DNA of 64,000 nt, from the NCBI RefSeq assembly GCF_004216955.1, contig NZ_SGXL01000001.1, positions 1,887,413-1,951,412 on the forward strand, given 5' to 3'. The stretch's first letter is position 1. The number at the start of each line of letters is the position of its first letter. Origin of the DNA: Fictibacillus sp. BK138 (GTDB lineage: Bacteria > Bacillota > Bacilli > Bacillales > Fictibacillaceae). The notes under the pieces are model-generated. The model saw nothing but the letters and a program-made list of their open reading frames with translations, was not told where the DNA came from and did not search any database. Shown piece after piece: positions 36,327 through 46,542 of this stretch. The position numbers and the translations under genes are program-made.

Positions 36327-36357
36327 CAAGCTATTTTAAAAAATGGCTTGTTTTTTT
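36327..36357 (+). terminator. Terminator after lexA
   Basis: CAAGC and GCTTG, extended by ATTTT/AAAAT pairs, precede seven T. Confidence 0.75.
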
Positions 36358-36369
36358 GTGCTTTTAAAT

Positions 36370-36852
36370 TCATCGAATAATAAAACCATTAAACTTATCC
36401 GAGGGAATTACTATCTTGCTCTTCAGCTTTCCATTTACGAAAAAGATAAAATACATATCCATTAATTGAAGAGCAATTGACCATTCTATTCGCCACCCAT
36501 GATAATAGAACAGACTTGTATAAAGGGATCCGTATTCATAGAGAGTTGAAAAAACTGTCCAAAATAATATGTATTTAACTTTTGAGCGAATGCTTAAACC
36601 AAAAGGAAAAAAATTAATAAATACAAGTTTAAAAGCAGGGAATAAAAGCAGTAAAACCAAGATGTACTCTGAATCAACATCAACACTGAAATATCCATAA
36701 AGGTCATATTTAAAATCTAAATAACAATCAACCAGTTGCTGAAAAGCCATTGAAAAAAATACAGAAAATAAAGCCTCTGATTTCGTAATGTTTTTTGGCA
36801 TTACATATATAATTATTAAAAGAATTGTAATAGTAAGGATTAGCAACCACAT
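36370..36852 (-). CDS. Unrecognised membrane protein, CBO0543-like
   Basis: A 160-residue protein with about five membrane segments (WLLILTITILLIIIYVM first, then ILVLLLLFPAFKLVFINFF). The aromatic-rich layout (FWTVFSTLYEYGSLYTSLFY) resembles the CBO0543 family common in Bacillaceae, whose role is unknown. It stands alone and is more AT-rich than its neighbours, which could mean later acquisition. No conserved B. subtilis equivalent is known to me at this place. Confidence 0.65.
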   Translation of the reverse strand: MWLLILTITILLIIIYVMPKNITKSEALFSVFFSMAFQQLVDCYLDFKYDLYGYFSVDVDSEYILVLLLLFPAFKLVFINFFPFGLSIRSKVKYILFWTVFSTLYEYGSLYTSLFYYHGWRIEWSIALQLMDMYFIFFVNGKLKSKIVIPSDKFNGFIIR

Positions 36853-36933
36853 AAAAAATCTCCTGTCATAAACAGGGTACCTTTGTCAAACCAATTTATT
36901 CATTAGTTTTCAAACAAAAATTTGTGAATACAA

Positions 36934-36968
36934 AAAAGAAGAGACTATTTATTAACATCTCTTCTTTT
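36934..36968. terminator. Hairpin in the gap before glnA
   Basis: AAAAGAAGAGA and TCTCTTCTTTT form an 11-bp stem with T-runs on the minus strand; no gene lies directly upstream, so it may be a second-line terminator after glnA. Confidence 0.5.
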
Positions 36969-37110
36969 CATGTACTTACAAAGGGAGAAATCATTATAAC
37001 CACCTATTTAATATCCGCAATGATATGAGTTTTTTTATTTTAAAAGAGTAAACCACATGAGATTTCAAAAAACAAAAGAATGGAATATTATTCAACAATA
37101 TTAAAAGAAC

Positions 37111-37144
37111 AAAAACCCCTGATACCAATTAGTATCAGGGGTTT
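37111..37144 (-). terminator. Terminator after glnA
   Basis: AAACCCCTGATAC and GTATCAGGGGTTT pair around a short loop, with a T-run on the minus strand. Confidence 0.9.
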
Positions 37145-37149
37145 GAATT

Positions 37150-38484
37150 TTAATACATGCTCATATATTGTTCGCGTTCCCAAGGGTGAACTTGTGTACG
37201 GAACATATCCCACTCGATCTCTTTAGCTTCAATGAAATGTTCTGTAGCATGCTCGCCAAGAGCTTTTGTAAGAACTTCATTTTTACTGAAAAGAACTAGA
37301 GCTTCTTTTAATGTTGCTGGAAGATCTTGAATTCCTTCTGCTTCTCGCTCATCTTTATCCATTACGTAGATGTTACGGTCAACAGGCTTTGGAGCTGCTA
37401 ATTTATTCTTGATTCCATCAAGACCTGATGCAAGCAATACTGCCATTGCAAGATATGGGTTAGCAGTTGGGTCAACACTTCGAACTTCGATACGTGTGCT
37501 GATACCGCGTGATGCTGGAATACGGATTAATGGACTTCTGTTTTGCATAGACCAAGCTACATAACAAGGGGCTTCATACCCAGGAACTAGACGCTTATAT
37601 GAGTTTACAGTAGGGTTTGTAATTGCTGTAAAGCCTTGTGCGTGCTTTAAGATACCAGCTAAGAAATGCATGGCAGTTTCACTTAATCCTGTTTCAGACT
37701 TTTCATCATAAAACACGTTTTCGCCGTCTTTAAATAAAGACATATTCGCATGCATACCAGAACCATTTACACCGAATAATGGTTTTGCCATGAATGTAGC
37801 GTGAAGCCCGTGTTTACGTGCAATGGTTTTAACTGCAAGCTTAAATGTTTGGATGTTATCACAGGTACTTACCGCATCCGCATATTTAAAGTCAATCTCA
37901 TGCTGACCAGGCGCTACCTCATGGTGAGATGCTTCAATTTCAAAGCCCATATCTTCAAGCTCTAATACGATATCTCTTCGGCAGTTTTCACCAAGGTCTG
38001 TTGGAGCAAGGTCAAAGTAACCGCCTTTGTCATTTAATTCAAGTGTAGGCTCACCTTTTTCATCATTTTTGAACAAGAAGAATTCAGGTTCAGGTCCAAT
38101 GTTGAAGTCTGAGAATCCTAGGTCTTCCATCTCTTTTAATACTCGCTTTAGAATACCGCGCGGGTCTCCATCAAACGGATTTCCATCTGGCATGTAAATA
38201 TCACAGATCAAACGTGCAACTTTACCTTTTTCAGATGTCCAAGGGAAAATCATAAATGTATCTAAATCAGGAAATAGATTCATATCAGATTCTTCAATTC
38301 GTACAAACCCTTCAATTGAAGATCCGTCAAACATCATTTTATTTTCCAAAGCTTTTTCAAGCTGTCCGATTGGAATCTCAACGTTTTTAATTACACCTAA
38401 TAAATCTGTGAATTGCAAACGAATGAACCTTACATTTTCTTCTTTTACCATTCTTAAAATGTCATCTTTAGTGTACTTAGCCAA
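37150..38484 (-). CDS. glnA: Glutamine synthetase, type I-alpha
   Basis: A 444-residue enzyme making glutamine from glutamate, ammonia and [39 protein letters not shown] and the C-terminal [16 protein letters not shown] are standard. The short form lacks the adenylylation insert, so control is by feedback and by interaction with GlnR/TnrA as in Bacillus. The start is TTG 38484 behind AAAGGAGG. It follows glnR in the conserved glnRA operon. Confidence 0.96.
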   Translation of the reverse strand: MAKYTKDDILRMVKEENVRFIRLQFTDLLGVIKNVEIPIGQLEKALENKMMFDGSSIEGFVRIEESDMNLFPDLDTFMIFPWTSEKGKVARLICDIYMPDGNPFDGDPRGILKRVLKEMEDLGFSDFNIGPEPEFFLFKNDEKGEPTLELNDKGGYFDLAPTDLGENCRRDIVLELEDMGFEIEASHHEVAPGQHEIDFKYADAVSTCDNIQTFKLAVKTIARKHGLHATFMAKPLFGVNGSGMHANMSLFKDGENVFYDEKSETGLSETAMHFLAGILKHAQGFTAITNPTVNSYKRLVPGYEAPCYVAWSMQNRSPLIRIPASRGISTRIEVRSVDPTANPYLAMAVLLASGLDGIKNKLAAPKPVDRNIYVMDKDEREAEGIQDLPATLKEALVLFSKNEVLTKALGEHATEHFIEAKEIEWDMFRTQVHPWEREQYMSMY

Positions 38485-38560
38485 ATCTTTCTCCTCCTTT
38501 AAATATAAAAACGCCTATTTAAGGCGATTGTTCACCTATTAAGTATTATTTTGTTTTTGT

Positions 38561-38962
38561 TTAGTGAAAAAACCTGGAAAGTTCTCCTTGAATTAATGAG
38601 GTCTTCCCATGTCTTCCTGCATGAATCAATTCCCGTTTTAGACGGCGATGAAGCGCAGATTCTGAAATTTCTTTTACTCCTTGAACATTTTGCTGATTTT
38701 TAAGTAATTCAGCTGCCTGTTCGTTAAGTTCAAATACTTTCTTGATTCCAGCCAGATTCACACCTTGTTCAAGCATTGCTTTAATCTCAAGAAGCTTATC
38801 TACATCATTGAAAGAAAACAAACGACGATTACCTTCTGTCCTTGCAGGATGAATCAACTCATGTTCTTCATAATAGCGAATCTGTCTTGCAGACAATTCA
38901 GTCAGCTGCATAACAATGCTAATTGGGAACAAAGGTAAGTTCCTGCGGTTCATATCGTTCAT
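38561..38962 (-). CDS. glnR: Nitrogen-control repressor GlnR
   Basis: A 133-residue MerR-family regulator: helix-turn-helix with QLTELSARQIRYYEEHELIH, RRLFSFNDVDKLLEI, and a C-terminal tail (GRHGKTSLIQGELSRFFH) that senses glutamine synthetase. GGAGG precedes ATG 38962. It represses its own operon in nitrogen excess. Confidence 0.95.
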   Translation of the reverse strand: MNDMNRRNLPLFPISIVMQLTELSARQIRYYEEHELIHPARTEGNRRLFSFNDVDKLLEIKAMLEQGVNLAGIKKVFELNEQAAELLKNQQNVQGVKEISESALHRRLKRELIHAGRHGKTSLIQGELSRFFH

Positions 38963-38998
38963 TATGATTACCTCCTTCCAACTTCTTTTTATATCTTA

Positions 38999-39044
38999 TG
39001 TCAGAAAAGCTAACATGTCAAACATAATGTTAGAAAAAGTAACA
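38999..39044 (-). promoter_or_regulatory. Two GlnR operators upstream of glnR
   Basis: TGTCAGAAAAGCTAACA (38999-39015) and TGTTAGAAAAAGTAACA (39028-39044) both fit TGTNA-N7-TNACA exactly. Two boxes 29 bp apart is the arrangement of Bacillus glnRA. Confidence 0.9.
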
Positions 39045-39051
39045 TCAAATT

Positions 39052-39077
39052 AAAAAAAGGCCAAGAGTGGCCTTTTT
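39052..39077 (-). terminator. Terminator after ynbB
   Basis: AAAAAGGCCA and TGGCCTTTTT pair around AGAG. Confidence 0.85.
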
Positions 39078-39084
39078 AAGATGC

Positions 39085-40353
39085 TTATTTTTTTATTAAA
39101 CCATGTGTTAAAAGTTCATCTACAGCAGAGATAACAGCAATCTTGACATGTTCTAAGGTAAGTCCTCCCTGTACAAATGCAATATACGGCGGTCTTATCG
39201 GCCCATCAGCTGTAAGCTCTATACTCGCTCCTTGAATAAATGTTCCTGCAGCCATAATGACGTCATCTTCATAACCTGGCATGTAATCAGGATAAGGAAC
39301 TGCAAATGAATTAATTGGTGATGATTTTTGGATAGCCTGACAGAATGTAATCATTCTCTCTTTGTCTCCGAAGATAACGGACTGGATGAGATCTGTTCTT
39401 CTCTCATGCCATGCCGGCCGGGTTTCCATGCCTAGCTCTTCCAAGAATGCGGCTGTAAAAACAGCTCCTTTCAAGGCTTGTGCTGTTACGTGGGGAGCTA
39501 AGAAAAAGCCTTGATACATTTCTTGCAAACTGTAAAGTGATGCACCTGCTTCTCTTCCGATTCCAGGGGAAGTAAGACGGTAAGAAATCCTGTTAATCAA
39601 GGATTCTGTTCCAGCGATATATCCTCCTGTTTTCGCAAGACCTCCCCCAGGATTTTTTATCAAAGAACCTGCTATGATATCTGCACCAGCTTCGATTGGC
39701 TCCGTTTGTTCAACAAATTCACCATAGCAATTATCAACAAATACGATTACGTCTTTTTTAATTCGTTTTACATAATCGATCATTTCTTTAATATCATTCA
39801 CTGTAAATGATGGACGGTCAGCATACCCTTTGGAACGCTGAATACCAATCATTTTTGTCTTTTCTGTAATAGATCCCGTAACCGCTTCGTAATCTATTTC
39901 ACCTTGTGCAGTTAAGTCAACATGCTTATATGAGATGTTATATTCTTTTAATGACCCTTCACCTGATCCTCTGATCCCAACAATTTCTTCTAGAGTATCA
40001 TAAGGTTTCCCAGTTATATATAAAAGTTCATCCCCTGGGCGAAGCACGCCAAAAAGCGATAATGTGATCGCATGTGTTCCCGAAATGATTTGCGGCCTGA
40101 CTATAGCCGCCTCTGCTTGAAAGACATCTGCATAGACCTTTTCAAGAGTATCCCGTCCAGAATCATCATAGCCATATCCAGTTGACGGGTTGAAATGATG
40201 GTCTCCAACCTGATTTTTTTGAAATGCTTTTAAAACTTTAAGTTGATTATACTGTGCTATTGAATCGATCGATTCATGAACATCCTTTATACGATCTGCT
40301 ACTTTTTTTGCTGTTATCTCTAAGATTTCTCCGTTCTGAAACTGCGAATACAT
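39085..40353 (-). CDS. ynbB: PLP-dependent YnbB-type methionine gamma-lyase-like protein
   Basis: A 422-residue PLP protein of the 'aluminium resistance'/methionine gamma-lyase-like family. The PLP lysine is in IAGSLIKNPGGGLA; GYGYDDSGRDTLEKVYADVF and PQIISGTHAI are conserved. The true substrate is not established. AAAGGAG precedes ATG 40353; the in-frame start at 40440 would overlap hflX. It follows hflX with one base between. Confidence 0.85.
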   Translation of the reverse strand: MYSQFQNGEILEITAKKVADRIKDVHESIDSIAQYNQLKVLKAFQKNQVGDHHFNPSTGYGYDDSGRDTLEKVYADVFQAEAAIVRPQIISGTHAITLSLFGVLRPGDELLYITGKPYDTLEEIVGIRGSGEGSLKEYNISYKHVDLTAQGEIDYEAVTGSITEKTKMIGIQRSKGYADRPSFTVNDIKEMIDYVKRIKKDVIVFVDNCYGEFVEQTEPIEAGADIIAGSLIKNPGGGLAKTGGYIAGTESLINRISYRLTSPGIGREAGASLYSLQEMYQGFFLAPHVTAQALKGAVFTAAFLEELGMETRPAWHERRTDLIQSVIFGDKERMITFCQAIQKSSPINSFAVPYPDYMPGYEDDVIMAAGTFIQGASIELTADGPIRPPYIAFVQGGLTLEHVKIAVISAVDELLTHGLIKK

Positions 40354-40354
40354 G

Positions 40355-41611
40355 CTATTCTCCTTTATTGCTGATTGACTCGATAGAAGTAGATGAAAGG
40401 GCATAACCCCTGCAATCATAAACGAGCTTTTCTTTATCAAACTCCTGTTTGATTAAGACCGTTTCGGACCGCAGTCTCGCAAGTTGTTTGCCGTCGTGTG
40501 CAGGCACACTGATTTGGTAAAATGTAAGCTGTTTCGTTACTTCCTTTTCAATCGTTTCTTTTAGCGTAGTGATATCTTGTTCTGATAAGGCTGAAATAGA
40601 AATAGACGGACTTTCAGGTAAAAAGTCTGAAGCAAATTGATCTTTTTTATTGTAGACCGTCAACATTGGGATGTGGCTGGCCTTGAGATCACTCAAAATT
40701 CTTTTAACTGTTTTTTCATGCTGATTGCGGTCCTCACTAGAACCGTCGATAACGTGAATAAGAAGATCTGCCTGAGCGGCTTCTTCTAATGTGGATCGAA
40801 AAGCAGCAATTAATGAAGTAGGGAGATCTTGAATAAAACCTACTGTATCTGTAAGCAGCAATTGAAAACCGCTTGCCAGTTTCACTTTTCTTGTTAAGGG
40901 ATCTAGCGTCGCAAAAAGCTGATCTTCTTCATAACTGTCAGCCTCAGTCAGCTTATTGAATATTGTTGATTTTCCCGCATTCGTATAGCCGACAAGTGCT
41001 GCCTGAAAAGCTCCTTGGTGTTTGCGCCGTTCCCTATATCTTTCTCTATGGCTTACAACTTGGTTAAGCTGCTGTTTTAATTCATGGATACGAAGTCTTA
41101 TGTGACGGCGGTCTTTTTCTAATTTTGTTTCACCAGGACCTCTTGTCCCGATTCCACCGCCAAGTCTTGAAAGGCTTGCACCAATACCAGAGAGCCTTGG
41201 CAAGAGATATTCCAGCTGTGCAAGTTCAACCTGAAGTTTTCCTTCTCGTGTTTTGGCACGCTGAGCAAATATATCAAGAATCAGCTGTGTACGGTCTATA
41301 ATTCTTGCTTGAAAATGTTTTGAAAGGTTACGCACTTGTGACGGTGATAGCTCACTGTTAAATATAATAAGTTCCGCTTCGAGTTCTTCCTCAAGAGTAA
41401 TCAATTCTTCGACTTTACCTTTACCTATAAAAGTAGCAGAATCATACCTGTCTCTTTTTTGAGAAACTACTGCACAAACTGTACCATTCGCTGTTTTCGT
41501 CAGCGATTTTAATTCTTCCATCGAATAAAAAAAACGCTCGTCGTTCTGCCGCGGAAGCTGACAGCCGACGAGAATCGCTTTTTCCTGAACTGAATCTTTT
41601 TGTCTGTTCAA
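40355..41611 (-). CDS. hflX: Ribosome-associated GTPase HflX
   Basis: A 418-residue protein with the HflX N-terminal domain, a coiled linker, [19 protein letters not shown], then a G domain: [29 protein letters not shown]. HflX splits stalled ribosomes under stress. The start is TTG 41611 with a modest AGGGATC site. Order spoVK-hflX-ynbB-glnR matches B. subtilis. Confidence 0.92.
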   Translation of the reverse strand: MNRQKDSVQEKAILVGCQLPRQNDERFFYSMEELKSLTKTANGTVCAVVSQKRDRYDSATFIGKGKVEELITLEEELEAELIIFNSELSPSQVRNLSKHFQARIIDRTQLILDIFAQRAKTREGKLQVELAQLEYLLPRLSGIGASLSRLGGGIGTRGPGETKLEKDRRHIRLRIHELKQQLNQVVSHRERYRERRKHQGAFQAALVGYTNAGKSTIFNKLTEADSYEEDQLFATLDPLTRKVKLASGFQLLLTDTVGFIQDLPTSLIAAFRSTLEEAAQADLLIHVIDGSSEDRNQHEKTVKRILSDLKASHIPMLTVYNKKDQFASDFLPESPSISISALSEQDITTLKETIEKEVTKQLTFYQISVPAHDGKQLARLRSETVLIKQEFDKEKLVYDCRGYALSSTSIESISNKGE

Positions 41612-41650
41612 ATTCGCGATCCCTGCTTTCCATAGTCTCCTTCCATCATA

Positions 41651-42601
41651 TCAAATCAGATCCCGTTCTTCTAGCACAAGGTCATCACTTTGAATGGTCA
41701 TCAATGCCTTTTTATCCTGCCTTGCATCATTCAACAGCCTTACGGATTGTCTTCTCACAGCTTTTTCAATCATGTTCCGAATGTATCTTCCGTTTGCAAA
41801 AGAACCCTTTCCTGAGTTTCTGACTCGTTCAATATGTGTTTTTAGTTTCCACTCACAGTCTCTAGTTAATACGTATTCCCTTTCGGAAAGCATCCTTCTG
41901 GATATTTCCATTAGTTCATCCACCGTGTAATCAGGAAAAGAAATTACAACCGGAAATCTTGAAGGAAGACCTGGATTTAGTTTTAAAAATCGATCCATCT
42001 CTTTCGGATAGCCAGCTAATATTAGTATAAATTCATGTTGCTGATCTTCCATTGCTTTTACAAGCGTATCTATCGCTTCTTTTCCAAAGTCCTTCTCTCC
42101 ACCCCTGCCCAAAGAATAGGCTTCATCAATGAAGAGGATTCCTCCATTTGCTTTTTTAAGTAACTCCCTTGTTTTTTGAGCGGTATGGCCGATGTATTCA
42201 CCAACGAGGTCTGCTCTCTCCGCTTCAATTAAATGACCTTTAGATAATACTTTCATCTCATGAAAAAGTGTACCAAGTTTTCTTGCCACAGTAGTTTTGC
42301 CTGTGCCTGGATTCCCTTTAAATAACATATGGAGAGCTTGTTTTTCTGCCTTCATTCCCATTTCCTGCCGGCATTTATTAATATGAAGCCAAGCGTATAT
42401 TTCCTTTACATGATGTTTTAAATCATCCATCCCAACAAGCTTGTTAAGATCTTGTTCTATTCTTAATAATGGAAGATGCTGTTCTTTCACTTTATCTTTT
42501 CCAGCCATATTTATGGCATCATCTGTTTTGATCTTCTCATTTCCCTGGTTTAATACAATGTTGATCTGCCGCTGTTTTTTTATCGCGATCGGTTCGTTCA
42601 A
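41651..42601 (-). CDS. spoVK: Stage V sporulation protein K
   Basis: A 316-residue AAA+ ATPase of the CbbX/SpoVK type: Walker A FKGNPGTGKTTVARKLG, Walker B GGILFIDEAYSLGRGG, arginine fingers near GLPSRFPVVI. It is needed for spore maturation. I chose TTG 42601 (LNEPIAIKKQRQINIVLN) because GAGGTGG lies six bases upstream; the first in-frame TTG at 42628 has no ribosome site. Confidence 0.9.
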   Translation of the reverse strand: MNEPIAIKKQRQINIVLNQGNEKIKTDDAINMAGKDKVKEQHLPLLRIEQDLNKLVGMDDLKHHVKEIYAWLHINKCRQEMGMKAEKQALHMLFKGNPGTGKTTVARKLGTLFHEMKVLSKGHLIEAERADLVGEYIGHTAQKTRELLKKANGGILFIDEAYSLGRGGEKDFGKEAIDTLVKAMEDQQHEFILILAGYPKEMDRFLKLNPGLPSRFPVVISFPDYTVDELMEISRRMLSEREYVLTRDCEWKLKTHIERVRNSGKGSFANGRYIRNMIEKAVRRQSVRLLNDARQDKKALMTIQSDDLVLEERDLI

Positions 42602-42882
42602 GCGGTACCACCTCTCTTTACCAGTCAAATCATAATATGCTTGTTAGATAAAACCTGTGACAAATGCCTATATCGATTAATAATCCACTGTTATCAATTT
42701 ATGACGAAACGACATTGTCTACCACAATGACAAGCCTTGTTTTTTCTGAATGAATATTTATGAATAAAATGTAAGCGTTTTCTATTTTCAGACGAATAAA
42801 AATACTCAAGTATGCACGATTTCCGTGATATGTTAAATAATGAAATATCAAGTGAATTGTTATATTGGAAGTAGGAACTAAA

Positions 42883-43512
42883 TTGGAAGCTAAACTTTAT
42901 AAAAGTATGATGATTATTTTGGGATTATTTTTAACTGCTGCAGGAATTAAGCTGTTAACTGTACATTCTTTGACTTTTGGAGGAACAGCAGGTGTTGCCA
43001 CACTTGGCACTTTCATGACTGAATGGTCGTGGGGGATTCTTTTTTTAATCGTAAATCTCCCTTTCTTTATTCTTTCAATTAAAAAGCTCGGCTGGACTTT
43101 CTCATTATCAACTTTTTTATGTATATTTCTTATATCAGTTATATCAGATTTAATGGATTTTGTTCGTTTCCCAACGATCACTCCAGTAATTGCTGCTGTG
43201 ATAGCTGGACTTTTGATAGGGATCGGTGTGAGTTTTGTTCTAAATTCAGGTGCTTCTCTCGGAGGCATCCACATACTCGCTTTATACCTAGAGCAAAAAT
43301 CGGATATAAACCGCGGGTTATCACTTTTTGTAACAGATTTTATTATTGTTTCATCAGCTGTGGTAATGGTTGGCTTTAAAAAAGCTCTTATTTCGATCAT
43401 TGCCATTACAATCGCTTCTTATATTACCGGAAAATTAAAAACAACCAAGAAACCTGCAGCTACCTCTACTCTTTATGCCCCAGGTAAAACAGAAGCTGCA
43501 CGAAATAATTAA
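42883..43512 (+). CDS. YitT-family membrane protein
   Basis: About 209 residues with five to six membrane segments and the YitT/DUF161 pattern (LTFGGTAGVATLGTFM, GVSFVLNSGASLGGIHILAL). It is the short form, lacking the C-terminal DUF2179 domain. Function unknown. TTG 42883 follows GTAGGA; the in-frame TTG at 42865 has no site. Divergent from spoVK. Confidence 0.8.
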   Translation: MEAKLYKSMMIILGLFLTAAGIKLLTVHSLTFGGTAGVATLGTFMTEWSWGILFLIVNLPFFILSIKKLGWTFSLSTFLCIFLISVISDLMDFVRFPTITPVIAAVIAGLLIGIGVSFVLNSGASLGGIHILALYLEQKSDINRGLSLFVTDFIIVSSAVVMVGFKKALISIIAITIASYITGKLKTTKKPAATSTLYAPGKTEAARNN

Positions 43513-43545
43513 AGCATTCTCCTCATGTGGAGAATGCTTTTTTTG
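43511..43545 (+). terminator. Terminator after the YitT-like gene
   Basis: AAAGCATTCTCC and GGAGAATGCTTT pair, then a T-run. Confidence 0.9.
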
Positions 43546-43630
43546 TTCATTAATTAACATAATGATTATTATATTAATTAACTGTCTGATCGTGTCAAAT
43601 TTTGCGCTTCCTTAGGAAATAATAACCTTC

Positions 43631-44218
43631 TTATTCATATAGATCATCACGGCTATGATCGATTTCTTCATGCATATCCTGCCTTCTGGTCGACTTCAAA
43701 TGTCCTTCAAGCGGTTTTATCTTCCCGATCAATATGCCCATCTCGTTAAAAACGCCGCTTTTACTTTCTTTGTTACTCCTATTTGCTATTTGCCCTAATT
43801 CTTTTATTTTTTCAATTTTATCCGGGTCAGTCGTAATCGCTGCGTTCCTGCCATGTGCGTTTCCTTTTAGAACACGATAAACTTCCTTGCGTAAAGCATC
43901 ATTTTCTTCACCAGGCGCTGTTGGTTCTGAAGAAACAATTCCGACCAGTGTATAACTTCCACTAACGATTGCATATGCTTTTTCAACTCCGTTTACTTTT
44001 TCAGCAAGCTGTACTAAATCTTTTGATTGATGTACTTCATCACTATGTTCTGTCACACGCGGGGAATCGATTTGAGAATTAGGCTTTCTCTCTGAAGTGT
44101 CGTATTTTACCTGCTTCGTATCAAGTGTCTCATCCCCTGATCCGCTCTTCCCTGAACAAGCACCAAGAGTAAAGAATAAACACATAATTATTACCGATAA
44201 TTTTCGCATATTCATCAT
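43631..44218 (-). CDS. YhcN/YlaJ-family sporulation lipoprotein
   Basis: A 195-residue lipoprotein. Signal RKLSVIIMCLFFTLGAC ends in a lipobox. The body has VQLAEKVNGVEKAYAIVSGS and LRKEVYRVLKGNAHGRNAAI, typical of the YhcN/YlaJ family of spore-membrane lipoproteins. GGATG precedes the ATG. Likely made during sporulation, though no sigma site was confirmed. Confidence 0.82.
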   Translation of the reverse strand: MMNMRKLSVIIMCLFFTLGACSGKSGSGDETLDTKQVKYDTSERKPNSQIDSPRVTEHSDEVHQSKDLVQLAEKVNGVEKAYAIVSGSYTLVGIVSSEPTAPGEENDALRKEVYRVLKGNAHGRNAAITTDPDKIEKIKELGQIANRSNKESKSGVFNEMGILIGKIKPLEGHLKSTRRQDMHEEIDHSRDDLYE

Positions 44219-44310
44219 CCTTTTTTAAGTAGTTTTGTTAGGACTCATGTTAAATATGCAAAAAATAGTGCCTTTGATATAATGGGAAAAAGAGGTTATA
44301 GGAGGCAATT

Positions 44311-45285
44311 ATGGAAGAGTACCCACACTTACCCGAATATGCCAATTCATTTATCTCATATCTTCAAAATAAAGGCAGAAAAAAAAGTACGATCAAACGT
44401 TATTATTATGATCTGCAGGACTTTTTTGCTTGGCTTAGAGTGGTCAAGGATAGTGATCAGATTCTTGTGATTCAAAATTTGACTTCTGAACAAGTAAAGG
44501 AATATTTCTTATTTCTTTCCGATCAGCGAGCATATAGCACCGCGACCAGTAGACGTGTATTTACCGTAATAAAAAGTCTCTTTCAATTTCTTCAATCTCA
44601 AAGGATAATCCAGGTAAACCCTTTTTTAGCCGTTGAAAAAGATTTAAAGGAAGAAAAACAGCTGCTAGAAGAAGATTTTATAACAGAGGAAGAGTTTCAG
44701 CAGCTGTTTGAAACACTCTCTTCTTTTGATGGGCTTACAGAAAAGCAGCAAAAGTTCAGGCACTTGCTAATCAAAAGAAATGAAGCGATCCTGTCACTGC
44801 TGTATCATTACGGATTAACTTTACAAGAATTGACGAACATTGAAATGAAACACGTTAATTTTACAAGGAAACAGTTAACGGTTATAAATGGTACAGATAT
44901 CAGACACTTGCCTCTTACTGATTTCACACAACAACTGTTATATACCTACAAGGAAGATATCCCTGCCGCGATCAGACCAAACTATTATTCATCTGACCGT
45001 TTTTTTATCGCTTTTGATTATCAAAGAGGTACCTTTCGATTTGATTATTCAATCTATGAACCAAAACCCTTAACTGTAATCGCTATTCAGAAGATGTTAA
45101 GACAGGAAATAAGACGATCTGGAATTAGACAAGGTATAAGCTCACAGCATCTTAGAAGGACAGCTATTTTAAATTATTTAGCTTCAGGTAAAACAGAGGA
45201 AGAAGCTCAGTCTTGGTTCGGTTTAAAATCACATCTCACTTTGCAAAGATACGACCACTTCATAAAACAAATAAAAACTCCCTAG
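44311..45285 (+). CDS. Tyrosine recombinase-like protein with altered catalytic residues
   Basis: A 324-residue XerC/D-like protein: SAM-like N-terminal domain (residues 1-110), then a catalytic domain. HLRRT (280-284) keeps the His-x-x-Arg motif and Tyr314 is present. The first catalytic Arg, normally in GLRxxEL, is replaced by Thr170 (YGLTLQEL), and the LGH histidine position reads L305. It may be inactive as a recombinase and act as a DNA-binding protein, or use other residues. AGGAGG precedes the ATG. Confidence 0.8.
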   Translation: MEEYPHLPEYANSFISYLQNKGRKKSTIKRYYYDLQDFFAWLRVVKDSDQILVIQNLTSEQVKEYFLFLSDQRAYSTATSRRVFTVIKSLFQFLQSQRIIQVNPFLAVEKDLKEEKQLLEEDFITEEEFQQLFETLSSFDGLTEKQQKFRHLLIKRNEAILSLLYHYGLTLQELTNIEMKHVNFTRKQLTVINGTDIRHLPLTDFTQQLLYTYKEDIPAAIRPNYYSSDRFFIAFDYQRGTFRFDYSIYEPKPLTVIAIQKMLRQEIRRSGIRQGISSQHLRRTAILNYLASGKTEEEAQSWFGLKSHLTLQRYDHFIKQIKTP

Positions 45286-45312
45286 AACCTGATTCGGTTC
45301 TTAGGGAGTATT
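45277..45312. terminator. Bidirectional terminator between the recombinase-like gene and hfq
   Basis: ACTCCCTAGAACC and GGTTCTTAGGGAGT pair; A and T runs flank it. It overlaps the last codons of the plus-strand gene. Confidence 0.82.
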
Positions 45313-45314
45313 TG

Positions 45315-45551
45315 TTATTCATTCATATTTGCAGAAGATAAATCGACATTTCGATGCGGGGTGAACGTTGAAATGGCATGCTTATATATGAGGTGCTGTT
45401 TCCCTTCTGCCTCAAGTACAACCGTAAAGTTGTCAAACCCCTTTACTAAACCTTTGAGCTGAAAGCCATTCAGCAAATATACGGTCACATAAATGTTTTC
45501 GCGCCGTAATTGGTTTAAGTAATGATCCTGTAAATTGATTGATTGCTTCAT
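45315..45551 (-). CDS. hfq: RNA chaperone Hfq
   Basis: A 78-residue Sm-like protein: [23 protein letters not shown]-like [20 protein letters not shown] and YKHAIST form the Sm1 and Sm2 motifs. It forms hexamers binding A/U-rich RNA. GAGGAGG precedes ATG 45551. It follows miaA as in many bacteria. Confidence 0.95.
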   Translation of the reverse strand: MKQSINLQDHYLNQLRRENIYVTVYLLNGFQLKGLVKGFDNFTVVLEAEGKQHLIYKHAISTFTPHRNVDLSSANMNE

Positions 45552-45582
45552 GTGAACAGATCCTCCTCTTTGGGCATTACCT

Positions 45583-46533
45583 TTATACATTCTCGGAAAT
45601 ATCTAATTTCCCTTCCACAAAGTGACGAATTTCTATAAATTTTTTCTGAAATGAGGATTCATCCATTGAAAACCATTGAACGTCCATCTGATTATTGAAC
45701 CATGTGAACTGTCTTTTAGCGTATCTTCTTGAATTTCGCTTCAAAAGTTCAATGGATTCTTCTAATGAGATTTCACCAGTTAAATAGGGAAAAAGCTCTT
45801 TGTAACCGATCGCTTTTGCAGCAAGACTATTGGTGATATCCTGCTGTAATAACCACTCCGCTTCTTCAATAACACCTGACTTTATCATCAAATCTACACG
45901 TGCGTTTATGCGCTGATATAACTTTTCCCGTTCCATTGTTAATCCAACTAGTGCTAAGTTATAAGTTGATTCCTCTTTGTCTTGCATATTTTTTTGTTCC
46001 TTTGAAGGGATGCTGCCGGTTTCATAATAGATTTCTAGAGCCCTAATAACCCGGTGCACATTATTAGGGTGAATATCAGCTGCTCTTACAGGATCGATTG
46101 ACATTAGTTCTGAATGAAGTGCATCTGGACCTTCACTCTCAGCCTTCTTTTGAAGATTATCCCTGATCTTATTATTTTTGTTCGCTTCTGAAAACTCATA
46201 ATGATGTGTAACCGAACGAATATAGAGGCCAGTCCCTCCAACAATTATAGGAATCTTGCCTTTATTATTAATCATACTGATCAGTTCTTTTGCTTTTTCT
46301 TGAAACTCAGCAACAGAAAATGGCTCGGAAGGATCTTTGATATCAATCATGTAATGAGGGATCCCTTCCATTTCATCTTCTGTAATTTTCGCAGTTCCAA
46401 TATCTAACCCGCGGTATACCTGCATAGAATCACCGCTGATAATTTCACCATTGATTGCCTTAGCGAGTTCAACGCTTGTTTTCGTTTTTCCAACAGCAGT
46501 CGGACCTACTATAACTACTAATTTTTCTTTCAT
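45583..46533 (-). CDS. miaA: tRNA dimethylallyltransferase
   Basis: A 316-residue enzyme adding dimethylallyl to A37 of tRNAs reading UNN codons. P-loop [29 protein letters not shown], and GGTGLYIRS are the family motifs. MiaB, the next enzyme in the same pathway, is encoded 6 kb upstream. Starts nine bases after mutL. Confidence 0.95.
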   Translation of the reverse strand: MKEKLVVIVGPTAVGKTKTSVELAKAINGEIISGDSMQVYRGLDIGTAKITEDEMEGIPHYMIDIKDPSEPFSVAEFQEKAKELISMINNKGKIPIIVGGTGLYIRSVTHHYEFSEANKNNKIRDNLQKKAESEGPDALHSELMSIDPVRAADIHPNNVHRVIRALEIYYETGSIPSKEQKNMQDKEESTYNLALVGLTMEREKLYQRINARVDLMIKSGVIEEAEWLLQQDITNSLAAKAIGYKELFPYLTGEISLEESIELLKRNSRRYAKRQFTWFNNQMDVQWFSMDESSFQKKFIEIRHFVEGKLDISENV

Positions 46534-46542
46534 GGTTAGCTC

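Noticed and set aside
42897-43406. 169-residue minus-strand frame
   Set aside because: It is antisense to the YitT-like membrane protein and looks like a shadow of hydrophobic codons.
44311-45285. Prophage or integrative element integrase
   Set aside because: No att repeats, phage genes or nearby tRNA; neighbours are conserved housekeeping genes.
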